Shown piece after piece: positions 42,287 to 51,042 of a stretch of 64,000 bases of DNA; the stretch's first letter is position 1, and each line of letters opens with the position of its first letter. This DNA comes from Clostridium fessum (GTDB lineage: Bacteria > Bacillota > Clostridia > Lachnospirales > Lachnospiraceae). A model generated the notes under the pieces. It worked only from the letters and a program-made list of their open reading frames with translations. It was not told the origin of the DNA and did no database searches. Made by a program: the position numbers and the translations under genes. The stretch is from positions 620,001 to 684,000 of the forward strand of contig NZ_PYLO01000001.1 of assembly GCF_003024715.1 (NCBI RefSeq). Reading direction: 5' to 3'.

Positions 42287-44218
42287 ATGAGTTCACTCTT
42301 TTTGAAAATTGTAAATATGAGTATCGCCGCATCTTGGCTGATCCTTGCGGTCGTACTTTTGCGTGTAGTTTTGAGAGAGGCACCTAAGTGGATCAATGTT
42401 CTGCTTTGGGGTGCTGTTGCAATTCGACTCTTATGCCCGATTACCATCGAAAGCAATTTGAGCATGGTGCCAAGCGCAGAGGTTTTTCCGAATGAGGTCG
42501 TTTCCGGACCATCCTTTGATGTGAATACAGGTTTCAATATCGTAGATACACAAATCAATGATTACCTTGGCGACCGCTACTTTGAAGGTGTGACGGTTCC
42601 TGCAAACAACGGAGCTAACATAACAACGATTCTCAGTGTTGCATGGATAGTTGGCATTTTCACTTTTGCTGTATTTGCTCTTGTGAGCTACCGAAAAATC
42701 CACAACAAGGTTCGTCCATCGTTAAATGTGCGGGACAACATTTGGATTTGCGATGATATCCAAACACCATTTATCCTAGGCTGCTTTAAGCCAAAAATCT
42801 ACATTCCGTCCGGAACGGATGAAGTGCAGCTTCCCCATATCATCGCCCATGAGAACGCTCATTTAAAACGCTGTGACCACTGGTGGAAGCCGCTGGGGTA
42901 TCTGGTTTTAGCAATCCATTGGTTCAATCCGCTTGTATGGATTGCGTATATTTTACTTTGCAGAGATATTGAGTTGGCTTGCGACGAGAAAGTCATTCGA
43001 GAATTAAATCAGAGCGAGTCTATTTCCTATTCCGAAACATTACTCTCTTGTAGCGTAAATAGAAGAACGATTTTGGTTTGCCCGCTTGCCTTTGGCGAGG
43101 TTGGCGTAAAAGAAAGGGTGAAGCGTGTGTTGAATTATAAAAAGCCTGCGTTCTGGATTGTTGTCGTAGCAATAATTGCTGCTATCGTTACGGCGGTTTG
43201 TTTCCTGACAAATCCCAAAACGATTGGTGATTCTATAACACTTGTTGAACAGTCTACACCCGGAAATGGTAATACTTTTACCTATGATACTACCTTTGGT
43301 CAAAGTGTAATGAGCGGCACTGTTTATGCCGAGCAGTGGAGTAATGGCACTTGCACAAAATCTACGCCTGCCGTATTAACGAGTGAAGTCGATGAGATAA
43401 ACATCTTATTGGATGTTCGTCGTGAAAACGGTCATTCAGTAGGTGTTGATATTCAAGTCGATACCAACGAACATGGTGGTTCCTTCATCACATATTTTGC
43501 ATTCCCTGAGAATTATTCCATCCTCGGATGGAGCTGCAACGGTTATGAGTTGAATAAACCTATTCTAATCCAATCCGAGGCGGAAAAAATTTTGGCAGCT
43601 ATGGTATTTGATGTGGGAAATGGAGTGAGGGTATTTAGTCCCGAAGTGCTTGTCAATGAACCTGAAAGATTGGAAAATGTAGATTATGCAATCGTGATTC
43701 GTGCTTCATTTGATAGTACCAACTTGGGCAATGAAAATTCGGAACATACTTCTCACTCAGCAGATAGTGGTGCTGTGATTCCGATGGTTATGGTGAATGA
43801 CACACTCTATCTGTACACAGGATTTGAAAATACAGATGCTCACCACGATGTGATGAATGGCAAGATCACATCCTCTGTTCACGGGAACACCAAGCCTACC
43901 GTAAATGATCAATCGAATTTTGGCGAGGGATACGCATATCAGTACGGTGCTGCCGAAGGAACCATTGAAATCTACATGGATGGTAAATGGTGCATCTTTG
44001 CTACTGAAGAAGTGCGACAGGATATTCAATTTCCTGTTGCTGATGGAGATGTTAACGGATCAAACGGAGCTGAGTCGGGAGAAACTACATCAGTAGTGGC
44101 AGGAGTTTCAATGGTGGATGCTTCTAAGATTGCCAGCATTGCTGTAACCAACGGCAATACCGGAGAACAGAAAACAGTTACTGGAAAAAAGGCATATAGC
44201 GATGAATACCTTGCCTAA
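42287..44218 (+). CDS. BlaR1-type M56 metallopeptidase sensor, C-terminal shortened
   Basis: 643 residues. About four membrane helices in the first 310 residues; zinc motif HENAH (IIAHENAHLKRCDHWW) and ELACDEKV for the third ligand. After the last helix (about 285-310) an extracellular domain ends in a DUF5301-like start (DASKIASIAVTNGNTGEQ) that is cut by a stop. The next 330 bp look like the missing end in another frame. Would sense a cell-wall signal and cleave BlaI. Confidence 0.88.
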   Translation: MSSLFLKIVNMSIAASWLILAVVLLRVVLREAPKWINVLLWGAVAIRLLCPITIESNLSMVPSAEVFPNEVVSGPSFDVNTGFNIVDTQINDYLGDRYFEGVTVPANNGANITTILSVAWIVGIFTFAVFALVSYRKIHNKVRPSLNVRDNIWICDDIQTPFILGCFKPKIYIPSGTDEVQLPHIIAHENAHLKRCDHWWKPLGYLVLAIHWFNPLVWIAYILLCRDIELACDEKVIRELNQSESISYSETLLSCSVNRRTILVCPLAFGEVGVKERVKRVLNYKKPAFWIVVVAIIAAIVTAVCFLTNPKTIGDSITLVEQSTPGNGNTFTYDTTFGQSVMSGTVYAEQWSNGTCTKSTPAVLTSEVDEINILLDVRRENGHSVGVDIQVDTNEHGGSFITYFAFPENYSILGWSCNGYELNKPILIQSEAEKILAAMVFDVGNGVRVFSPEVLVNEPERLENVDYAIVIRASFDSTNLGNENSEHTSHSADSGAVIPMVMVNDTLYLYTGFENTDAHHDVMNGKITSSVHGNTKPTVNDQSNFGEGYAYQYGAAEGTIEIYMDGKWCIFATEEVRQDIQFPVADGDVNGSNGAESGETTSVVAGVSMVDASKIASIAVTNGNTGEQKTVTGKKAYSDEYLA

Positions 44219-44549
44219 CGTGACTATGATGATGGAAAAGTATAAATCCCGGGAAGGCGATATTGAAATTTCAAATCAAAGTGGAAAAGGACTGAAAACC
44301 TGGGAATGGTATGATATTCAGAAGTGGGAAAACGGTGAATGACACAGGCTGGATCAGCTGACGGATGGATTGTAGACAGATACTCTATACCAGATTCCAG
44401 CGGGAGAAATTACGGCTTTTTCTACGAATTGGAAAACGTGGTATGGCGACTTGTCAGACGGTAAATATCGCATCATAAAGAAAATATATGAAACGATAGA
44501 AGATGAAATCCATACTCATTATCTGGCAGTAGAATTTGAAATTCGATAA
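44219..44549 (+). pseudogene. Out-of-frame remnant of the BlaR1-type C-terminal Ig-like domain
   Basis: The frame ending at 44549 encodes IPAGEITAFSTNWKTWYGDLSDGKYRIIKK, ending YLAVEFEIR, the typical end of proteins fused to BlaR1-like sensors. It has no start and is not in frame with the sensor. A deletion or frameshift has separated it. Confidence 0.65.
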
Positions 44550-44596
44550 CTGTCCAAGTACAATGTCAAATATAATTATTGCATCCTTAGTAAAGG

Positions 44597-44642
44597 AATA
44601 CCATCGCAGATACTTCCAAAGTAGCAGCGATGGTATTTTTTC
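44597..44642 (+). terminator. Terminator after the blaR1 remnant
   Basis: AATACCATCGC stem with GCGATGGTATT, then TTTTTC. Confidence 0.75.
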
Positions 44643-44723
44643 TGTTGAAAATACTGTGTAGTACGATATGTACACAGGAAGGACAGTATATTTTTCACTG
44701 GCTCAGATATATTGTAGAGCAGC

Positions 44724-44770
44724 AATCCACCACTACCATTCCAAAATCGGAGTGGTAATGGTGGATTTTG
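44724..44770 (-). terminator. Inverted repeat after the relaxase gene
   Basis: AATCCACCA-TACCA with TGGTA-TGGTGGATT. Faces the relaxase end on the minus strand; T-run weak. Confidence 0.5.
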
Positions 44771-44773
44771 TTA

Positions 44774-46479
44774 TCATCGCTCGTAATCTTTTTGCTTTCT
44801 TTTGGGAGGTTTTTGCATCTGTGATTCTGGTTCTTTGCGCTGAAGCATTTGAGTAATAGAAGGCTTTCTGGTAACTTCCCCAAGCATTTTCTTCACTTCC
44901 AGCTTGCTCTGACGCATCATATCATAATCATATTTAACGCCGTAGATTTTTTGAAGCTGACTGGCTGCGGATTGCTCTTTGCCAGTGCGAAGCTCCATTC
45001 TGGTGTCGGTCAATTCGCCTGCATCCACATCGGCAACGGTTTTTTCCAAATCCCTGTATCTCTCCAGTGTTCTGTCCAGTTCGGCAGTGAATTTATTTTC
45101 TGCCTGTTCCAGTGCGTCCATCTGTGTATCAAGATTCTTGACTTCCTTTTTGAATTTGGAGAAGGCTGCATCATCCGCACATTCCATACTGTTCAGAAGC
45201 ATGGACTTTTCGGATTTCAATTCCTCCAAATCCTCAGTCAGCGTAGCAACCTGCTCCGACAATTTCTGATGCTTTATCACATGAATAAAGGGTAGAGAAT
45301 CCTGTTCTGCACGGAGCTGCTTTCGCTCTGTGTTTTTCTCTTTGATTTCCTGTTTGATTTCCGTATATCGTTCCACGACCGGTTTTACAGCATCCACATA
45401 GTCAGAGATTTTCTGCTTGCTGATACGGATATGGCTGATGCGGTACATAAGAACAATCATATTCTCACGCAGGGATTCCAGTTCATTTGCCAGCTCCGGA
45501 ATCGAAGTTTTTACTGCAGCAGCCAGCTTTTTGACCTTCGCTTTCAGCTCCCGGAGAAGGGCGTTGTCCGCCTTGATCTGGCGATTAATTTCGCAGCGGT
45601 CAGAAACGATACCCATCGCTTCCAGCTTTCGTGCGTGATAGCCCTCGTGGATGGTTGGCAGTTCATCCAATCCCCGTGCGGCGTGACTGCGGTGATCGAT
45701 CCGGGCATCTATCTCCGGATACTGTGCCAAATGCCGATTGGTAACGGTTGCCCATTTTTCCCGCCAGATGAGTAGCTGTTCATCGCTGTTCCAACGCTGA
45801 GAAATTGGATTCTGTCTGCCATACTTTGTACTTTTGGGATACTTGTTGGCTCGTTCATAACCTTGCTTCTCAGCTTCTGAAGGTGCCATATACACCTTTC
45901 GCTCGCCAACCAGATATTGATACTGTTTCTCCCAGCCCTCCGCCTGTGCGATCTTATATTCAGCAGAGGTAAATCCCCATTCTGCGCCATCCCTCACGCA
46001 CAGATATTCTTTTTCGGTTTTATGCTGCCATTTACCGTTTTCCTGTAAGGGGCGAATCGTCAGCATAATGTGGGCGTGTGGATTGTGTCCGGGCGGATAT
46101 GGGTCATGGATTCAACATCCGCACACATTCCCTCGGCCACAAAATTGTCCTGAATAAATTCTGTGAGAAGGCTCTGCCAGTCTGTCTTTCCCAGTTCTAT
46201 GGGAAGTGCTACCACAAATTCACGGGCAAGGCGGCTGTCCTTGGTCTTTTCGTTTTCCTCCACCGCATTCCACAGAATGCTTCGGTCACTCCACGCAGCC
46301 GGAGCGATTGGCGGAAGAAATACTTCCTGCCAGACAAGCCCTCGTTTTCTGGTGTAATCATGCTGAATCCCATCGTAGTCGTTGTATATCTGTGAACAGC
46401 TCAGATATGCGGAAGCCGCCACAGCGGAGCGCCCGGCTCCACGGCTGATGACCTTTGCTTCCAGATGATAGATTGCCAT
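44774..46479 (-). pseudogene. MobA/MobL (MobQ) relaxase, frameshifted
   Basis: N-terminal part 46479 to about 46110: MAIYHLEAKVISRGAGRSAVAASAY, a MobQ relaxase opening with catalytic Tyr. The continuation (46070 to 44774, starting LTIRPLQENGKWQHKTEKEYL) is in another frame. The His-rich metal site HNPHAHIM is encoded across the break (about 46070-46090), and one base appears missing near 46110-46117. Domains further on are long coiled coils. If real, the element cannot mobilise itself. Confidence 0.82.
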
Positions 46480-46602
46480 TCTTCATCACCGTCCTTTCGC
46501 TTTTGTTTTTGTTGCTTTTTAGAAAAAGCAAATGGGGCTTGGCAACAATGCCCATCTCTGCAACAAAGCTGCCGGTGGCAGGTTTTTGCAGACAGTTGGT
46601 GG

Positions 46603-46634
46603 AATACCGTCGGTTAAAGCGACGGTATTTTTTA
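46603..46634 (+). terminator. Hairpin in the oriT region
   Basis: AATACCGTCG stem with CGACGGTATT followed by TTTT on the plus strand, 125 bp upstream of the relaxase start. The 345-bp gap 46480-46825 holds no gene, only this hairpin and oriT. Confidence 0.5.
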
Positions 46635-46761
46635 TAGGTGGTAACACCGACCACCAGCTGCGTGGACAATGACAGCAAGCTCGCAGGATTGTGGCATTGT
46701 CCATAAGGCTCCCGCAGGAGCCGCATCCGCCTCGCAGAGCGCACGGCCCCGAAGGGGATAC

Positions 46762-46802
46762 CACCGCCCGATGTTATCGGGTGGTGAGTAAGTGCGCCCT
46801 TC
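46762..46802. other. oriT: oriT of MobQ type
   Basis: Inverted repeat CACCGCCCGAT/ATCGGGTGGTG (one G-T pair, 3-base loop) followed 2 bases later by TAAGTGCGCCCT (46789-46800), identical to the nick region of RSF1010-type MobQ plasmids. Lies upstream of the relaxase gene. Confidence 0.85.
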
Positions 46803-46825
46803 GGGAATAGAGATACTTTCGTACC

Positions 46826-47044
46826 TCAATGTTTTTCCGTAACTTCTGCACTTAATCGTCTTTCCAGCTCCATTTTTAGATTATCCAAGTCCATTATCTG
46901 TGCTTCCGGGAATACGTTTTCCAGAATAGCTCCCTGCTGAATCAATCTTCTTGTGCGCTGTTTTCTCTCTTTCTGACGGTTTCTGGCTTCAACCGCTTCC
47001 TGTCTGTGTTTCGCCTGCAATAATTTCTTTTCATCCTCGGTCAT
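46826..47044 (-). CDS. Small DUF3847-like protein
   Basis: 72 residues from MTEDEKKLLQAKHRQEAVEARNRQ. Basic coiled coil, then RTRRLIQQGAILENVFPEAQIMDL. Such proteins lie near mob genes on Firmicutes mobile elements and may be mobilisation accessory factors. AAAGGAC before the ATG. Next to oriT, as expected. Confidence 0.75.
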   Translation of the reverse strand: MTEDEKKLLQAKHRQEAVEARNRQKERKQRTRRLIQQGAILENVFPEAQIMDLDNLKMELERRLSAEVTEKH

Positions 47045-47111
47045 ATTTACGTCCTTTCTGACCATATCCGGTCTAACTGATTTTTATTTGGTACTTGTTT
47101 TAGAAAAGAAT

Positions 47112-47179
47112 GGTGCCGGGATTGTTGCTGCATGAGCGGAATTATCAATGCACCGCTGATTAGGAGACAATCCGGCACC
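47112..47179. promoter_or_regulatory. Long-stem inverted repeat between dnaC-like gene and the small gene
   Basis: GGTGCCGG-ATTGT and ACAAT-CCGGCACC arms, 13 bp, 68 bp across. Possible terminator or processing site; T run absent. Confidence 0.4.
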
Positions 47180-47186
47180 GCCGGTC

Positions 47187-48035
47187 TTACGTTCCAGTAC
47201 CGCTTTCCAGTATTTTCCGTGCTTCTTTCATGCTTTCAGCGGCATTTCTCTGCCGGATATTCTGATTGTTGATTCTCAGCGGCACACACCGTTCCAATAC
47301 TCGGTCATAGATACGGGAGCGAGTCAGATCCTGCGGATTTTTCAGTTCCTCCAAGGTCATATTAGTTGTCACAATCAGTGGCAATTTGCTGCGATATCGG
47401 CTATCAATGACATTGAATACCTGTTCCAAGGCAAACTCCGTACTGCGCTCAATTCCCAGGTCATCAATAATCAGCAGACTGTACTGGTTCAGGCTGTCGA
47501 TATATTGGTTCTTCTCCTCGGAATACAGCCCGGACAGGGCGTTGAGAATCCGGGAGAAATTGGTCATCAGCACCGGAACACCCTGCTCCAGCAGAGCGTT
47601 GGCGATACATCCGGCAAAAAAGGATTTTCCGGTTCCCACATCGCCCCAGAGAAGCAAGCCGATGGATTTTGCCTTCATTTCGCTCCAATGGACAACATAG
47701 TCATGGGCTTTCTGCATTTCCGGGTTGTAACCCTTATCATTGGCAAAGGTGTATTCCCGCAGGGACTTGTCCTGTAAGCCGTTGGCTTTCAGACGGGACA
47801 CCTGATCCAGAAATTCACGGTGCTTTCTCTCCGCTTCCTCTTTATCCTGGACTTCCTGCTGACAGCGGCAGCGAATGGGAACCACCATTTCCTTTCCAAG
47901 AACAACCACATGGTGCTGCCTGGGTGTTTTACATTTGGCGCAGTGGATGAGGTTGTCTGATTCATTGCGGTATTCATCTTCCTGCAAAGGGCGGTCAGAA
48001 AAGATATTCTGAATGGTGCCAGTGATTTGGTTCAT
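47187..48035 (-). CDS. DnaC/IstB-like helicase loader ATPase
   Basis: 282 residues. N-terminal zinc-type Cys cluster HCAKCKTPRQHH...RCRCQQE (about 31-57), AAA+ core with Walker A GDVGTGKSFF, Walker B LLIIDDLGIE. Loads the replicative helicase for element replication. Start overlaps the upstream rep gene by 4 bp. GGAGG before the ATG. Part of par-orf-rep-dnaC-mob operon. Confidence 0.9.
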   Translation of the reverse strand: MNQITGTIQNIFSDRPLQEDEYRNESDNLIHCAKCKTPRQHHVVVLGKEMVVPIRCRCQQEVQDKEEAERKHREFLDQVSRLKANGLQDKSLREYTFANDKGYNPEMQKAHDYVVHWSEMKAKSIGLLLWGDVGTGKSFFAGCIANALLEQGVPVLMTNFSRILNALSGLYSEEKNQYIDSLNQYSLLIIDDLGIERSTEFALEQVFNVIDSRYRSKLPLIVTTNMTLEELKNPQDLTRSRIYDRVLERCVPLRINNQNIRQRNAAESMKEARKILESGTGT

Positions 48036-48751
48036 AGGCTTTCATCCTCCTTACATTCATAGCTGCGTCTTACGGGAGCCGGGTGATCCTGCGTATACCA
48101 GCTGTGAATCGTAGCAGCGTGGTCTTGATACCGCTTCCCGCTGGAACGTATATAGCCAGACAGCTTTTCGATATATTCCCGGTATAATGGTATTTCCTTT
48201 TGAAGCTGTGCCAGCTCCTTTTCATTCAGGAAAACATTTTGATATTTTCCGTAAGCGGTGCGGTCAGCCTTACTCCCTTGTTTCTTTATCTTGTTATTGT
48301 TCTTTTCATTATTACTTCCGGACACTTTTCTTTCCCTTACAGAGACAGTTTCCTGTCCGTCAGACGGATAGGTTTCTGTCTGTATCAGGGAAAGATTTCT
48401 GTCCGTCTGCACCAGATATTCCGGTGGGACTTTTACATAGATTTTGTTTGGCAATCCCGGTCCCTGACGCTTGCGGAAAATCAAATCCGTTTTTTCCAGA
48501 ACTGCCAGAGCGGTCTTAACAGACATTTCGCTTTTGTGCATGGTTTCTGCCAAATCCTTGATTGGAAAGAATATGAACGCACGCCCACGCTCATCTACCC
48601 AGCCTTCGTTTTTCTGTGAAAGTCTTGCTCTATCCAACAAAAGTACATACAGTATTTTTGCGGTTTCACTCAGCTGCTCCATATCCAGTAAAAATCGTGG
48701 AAATGCCATATACGGCGGTATCAGGGTATCCTTTATTAGAAACTGTGTCAT
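48032..48751 (-). CDS. repA: Replication initiator RepA_N-type
   Basis: 239 residues. The N-terminal winged helix domain starts FLIKDTLIPPYMAFPRFLLDMEQLSETAKILYVLLLDRARLS (conserved RepA_N region: PPYMAFPRFL and AKILYVLLLDR). Ends with a small C-terminal domain. Would initiate replication of the circular form. AAGGAGG before the ATG. Plasmid-type replication genes fit an element that also lives as a circle for transfer. Confidence 0.88.
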   Translation of the reverse strand: MTQFLIKDTLIPPYMAFPRFLLDMEQLSETAKILYVLLLDRARLSQKNEGWVDERGRAFIFFPIKDLAETMHKSEMSVKTALAVLEKTDLIFRKRQGPGLPNKIYVKVPPEYLVQTDRNLSLIQTETYPSDGQETVSVRERKVSGSNNEKNNNKIKKQGSKADRTAYGKYQNVFLNEKELAQLQKEIPLYREYIEKLSGYIRSSGKRYQDHAATIHSWYTQDHPAPVRRSYECKEDESL

Positions 48752-48787
48752 GCGTTCACCTCCTTCCGTTGTCAGAATAGATACCGG

Positions 48788-49159
48788 TTATTCCCCAAGA
48801 AAATCCCAGTCAAGGTCTGCATCTTCCGGTTCGGATGTTGCAACAGCTACCTGCGGTGTAATCTGAGCAATACCAACCATACAGCCTGCCAAATATACCG
48901 GTAGGGTCCTGTTCATGGCATTTTCCACCGCTGTTACAATCTGCTCCACGAAGCGTTCCTCACGCTCTCTGGTTTCCAGATACGGCTCATCTTGCTTCTT
49001 GTAGTAACGGTCAAAGTAGTCCACCAGAGAAATGGCGATAATCTGGCTGTAGGATTTGAATTTCTTTTTATCCATCGTTTGCAGATACTGCCACGCCCGG
49101 TTCTGCACATCCTTGTCCAGATTGAAACGAAGATTTGTGCTGCGGATATTCTCACTCAT
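48788..49159 (-). CDS. Plasmid-segregation-associated protein, 123 residues
   Basis: N-terminal STNLRFNLDKDVQNRAWQYLQTMD and KKFKSYSQIIAISLVDYFDRYY, a ribbon-helix-helix-like start typical of ParR-type adaptor proteins that follow parM. Two bases after the parM stop. The C-terminus is acidic. Likely the DNA-binding partner of the ParM-like protein. Confidence 0.75.
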   Translation of the reverse strand: MSENIRSTNLRFNLDKDVQNRAWQYLQTMDKKKFKSYSQIIAISLVDYFDRYYKKQDEPYLETREREERFVEQIVTAVENAMNRTLPVYLAGCMVGIAQITPQVAVATSEPEDADLDWDFLGE

Positions 49160-49161
49160 GC

Positions 49162-50079
49162 TTACTCCTTCCTGCGAAGGCTGGCATGGGCGAGATATTC
49201 ATATCCCTTAGCAGTCGCACAAATATCATCCAGAATGGTTACACGGGTTTCATCGTACTGCCCGAAGTTTCTGACCAGACAGCCACCACCGCCAACAATA
49301 TACAGTCGCATCAGTTCCGGATTGTATTCATAGCGGCGGAGTGTGGCGAAAATATCCGCTACATACCTTTTCGCAATGGCAGTGATACAGTCCAGATAAG
49401 GCTTGCCGATGTCCGCTGTTCCATAGCGAAGCACCTGCTCAATGGTGACTTCTTCGATTTTGACACCAAAGCTGTCCAGCACGGCATTTTTAGCAGCGAT
49501 CATACACTGGTTCACACCAAACTTCTCTGTCCAACAACGGCTCTCCACCGCCTTTTTATTGTTGATATAGAGAATGTTCATGGTGCCGTTTCCGATGTCT
49601 GCAAGGAGATTGGTTCCCTTGAAATCGCCCAATCTGCTGACAATAGCGGGATAACCTTGAGGGAACAAACTGCATCCGACAAAATGGAGCTTGTACTCCT
49701 TACCATTGAAATGGAAAGATACATATTCATTGCGGAGCAGGTAAGTTCGGAAATCTTCACGCTGTTTGCGAACCCAGGTCAGCGGCAGACCGGCAGCCAG
49801 ATGAACATCTGCTTCACGGATGCCATACGCATTCAGCTCTCTGGCAACTGCCATCAGAGTCAAAAGATAATAGTCCTCATCCATGGCTTTGTCCGGAATA
49901 AATTCCTTGTGTCCCTCTCCGATGCGGTAATAGGTGCCGTTGTATTCCAGAATGTTACCGGAGAAAATCGGTTCTGTGTCATAGGCAGTAATGCCGGTAG
50001 GGGTGACGGTGTTTGCTGTTTTGATGTTGCCGTAGCCATGATCTACGGCGATAATTTTGATGCTTTTCAGTTCTTTCAT
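49162..50079 (-). CDS. parM: ParM/StbA-like actin-family segregation protein
   Basis: 305 residues. Actin-type phosphate 1 VDHGYGNIKTA, phosphate 2 LLADIGNGTMNI, adenosine motif VGGGGCLV. ParM filaments push plasmid copies apart. Forms a parM-parR-rep-dnaC operon with a structured leader at 50115-50214. GAGGAGG before the ATG. Its presence suggests that the excised circle is stably kept for some time. Confidence 0.88.
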   Translation of the reverse strand: MKELKSIKIIAVDHGYGNIKTANTVTPTGITAYDTEPIFSGNILEYNGTYYRIGEGHKEFIPDKAMDEDYYLLTLMAVARELNAYGIREADVHLAAGLPLTWVRKQREDFRTYLLRNEYVSFHFNGKEYKLHFVGCSLFPQGYPAIVSRLGDFKGTNLLADIGNGTMNILYINNKKAVESRCWTEKFGVNQCMIAAKNAVLDSFGVKIEEVTIEQVLRYGTADIGKPYLDCITAIAKRYVADIFATLRRYEYNPELMRLYIVGGGGCLVRNFGQYDETRVTILDDICATAKGYEYLAHASLRRKE

Positions 50080-50114
50080 TTGCTTAATTCCTCCTCAAAA
50101 AATTTGATAGTCAT

Positions 50115-50214
50115 AAAAAATGCCCTCTTTTCAGTAGATTTGCTTTGAAGTGGCACCGGATTTTTGAATTTGGTGCTGTTTTCATTGCAATTTCATTCTA
50201 CTGGAAAGAGGGCA
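50115..50214 (-). terminator. Leader attenuator-like hairpin of the parM-rep operon
   Basis: 18-bp arms (17 matching) TGCCCTCTTT-TCAGTAGA and its complement, enclosing a second hairpin (GGCACC/GGTGCT). On the minus strand the stem is followed by TTTTTT and then the parM ribosome site. Thus an intrinsic terminator within the leader. Confidence 0.65.
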
Positions 50215-50310
50215 AAAGCACATTGAGCGTGGATTGAGTGGAAATTGAGCAAAAAAAAGAAGCAGCCACACGCCGTAGTGCATGACTGCTATACAAAATC
50301 ATTTTTCCTT

Positions 50311-50943
50311 TTATTCTTTTGGCAAATAACTTTTGTCTATTGAAAGATTAACACAAGTTGCTACTGCAATATAGATTACTAAAATAATAGCCTCTAATAC
50401 CAAAGTATTATACGGACGAGGGTAGAATCCTGCCGCAACACTTACGATAAATCTAATCGGGAAATAAAGTCCCAACCAAGCAGAAATTTTGTAAAACTTT
50501 CTACGGAAGTTCTTTGTTTTTTCTGTTGCACTGGATACTTTCTTCTGATACGCATATTCAAACCCGCCAATGGCTGCAACAAACGGCAGGAAACTTAGAA
50601 ATGCAAAAAACACATTTTGAAGAATGAACATTGTCATAAACTGCATCAAAAGTATCATCACTTCAAGTGTCACCAGATAGATCATAATCTGACCGAGATT
50701 ATCGTTTTGAACTTCTTTTATCTTCGGCAAGTCATTATCACTTTGGTAATCATCGTTCAGTAAGTAATCTGTTGTAACATCAAACAGCTTGCTAAGTTGA
50801 AGAATGTTATTTGCATCAGGCATCGCAGCTCCTGATTCCCAACGAGAAATAGCTTGTCTTGATACATCCAGTTTTTCAGCCAAATCCTCCTGAGACATTC
50901 CATTGGACTTTCTCAGTCCTACAATTTTATCAGATAGTTTCAT
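50311..50943 (-). CDS. XRE-family regulator with membrane domain
   Basis: 210 residues from MKLSDKIVGLRKSNGMSQEDLAEKL. HTH 1-65, then about four membrane helices (about 90-205). Such proteins are membrane-bound transcription regulators, common near bacteriocin or antibiotic loci. AAAGGAGG before the ATG; 15 upstream codons not used. Function here unknown. Confidence 0.85.
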   Translation of the reverse strand: MKLSDKIVGLRKSNGMSQEDLAEKLDVSRQAISRWESGAAMPDANNILQLSKLFDVTTDYLLNDDYQSDNDLPKIKEVQNDNLGQIMIYLVTLEVMILLMQFMTMFILQNVFFAFLSFLPFVAAIGGFEYAYQKKVSSATEKTKNFRRKFYKISAWLGLYFPIRFIVSVAAGFYPRPYNTLVLEAIILVIYIAVATCVNLSIDKSYLPKE

Positions 50944-51042
50944 ATGAAATCCTCCTTTGCTTGGTGACTTCATTGTACTTAAAATCACTATAATTCACCA
51001 CCACACCGACTTTGCATATCCGCAACAAGAGTTTACATTGTA

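Noticed and set aside
49135-50148. 337-codon plus-strand ORF opposite parM
   Set aside because: Antisense shadow of a clear ParM-like gene; the sequence lacks recognisable protein features.
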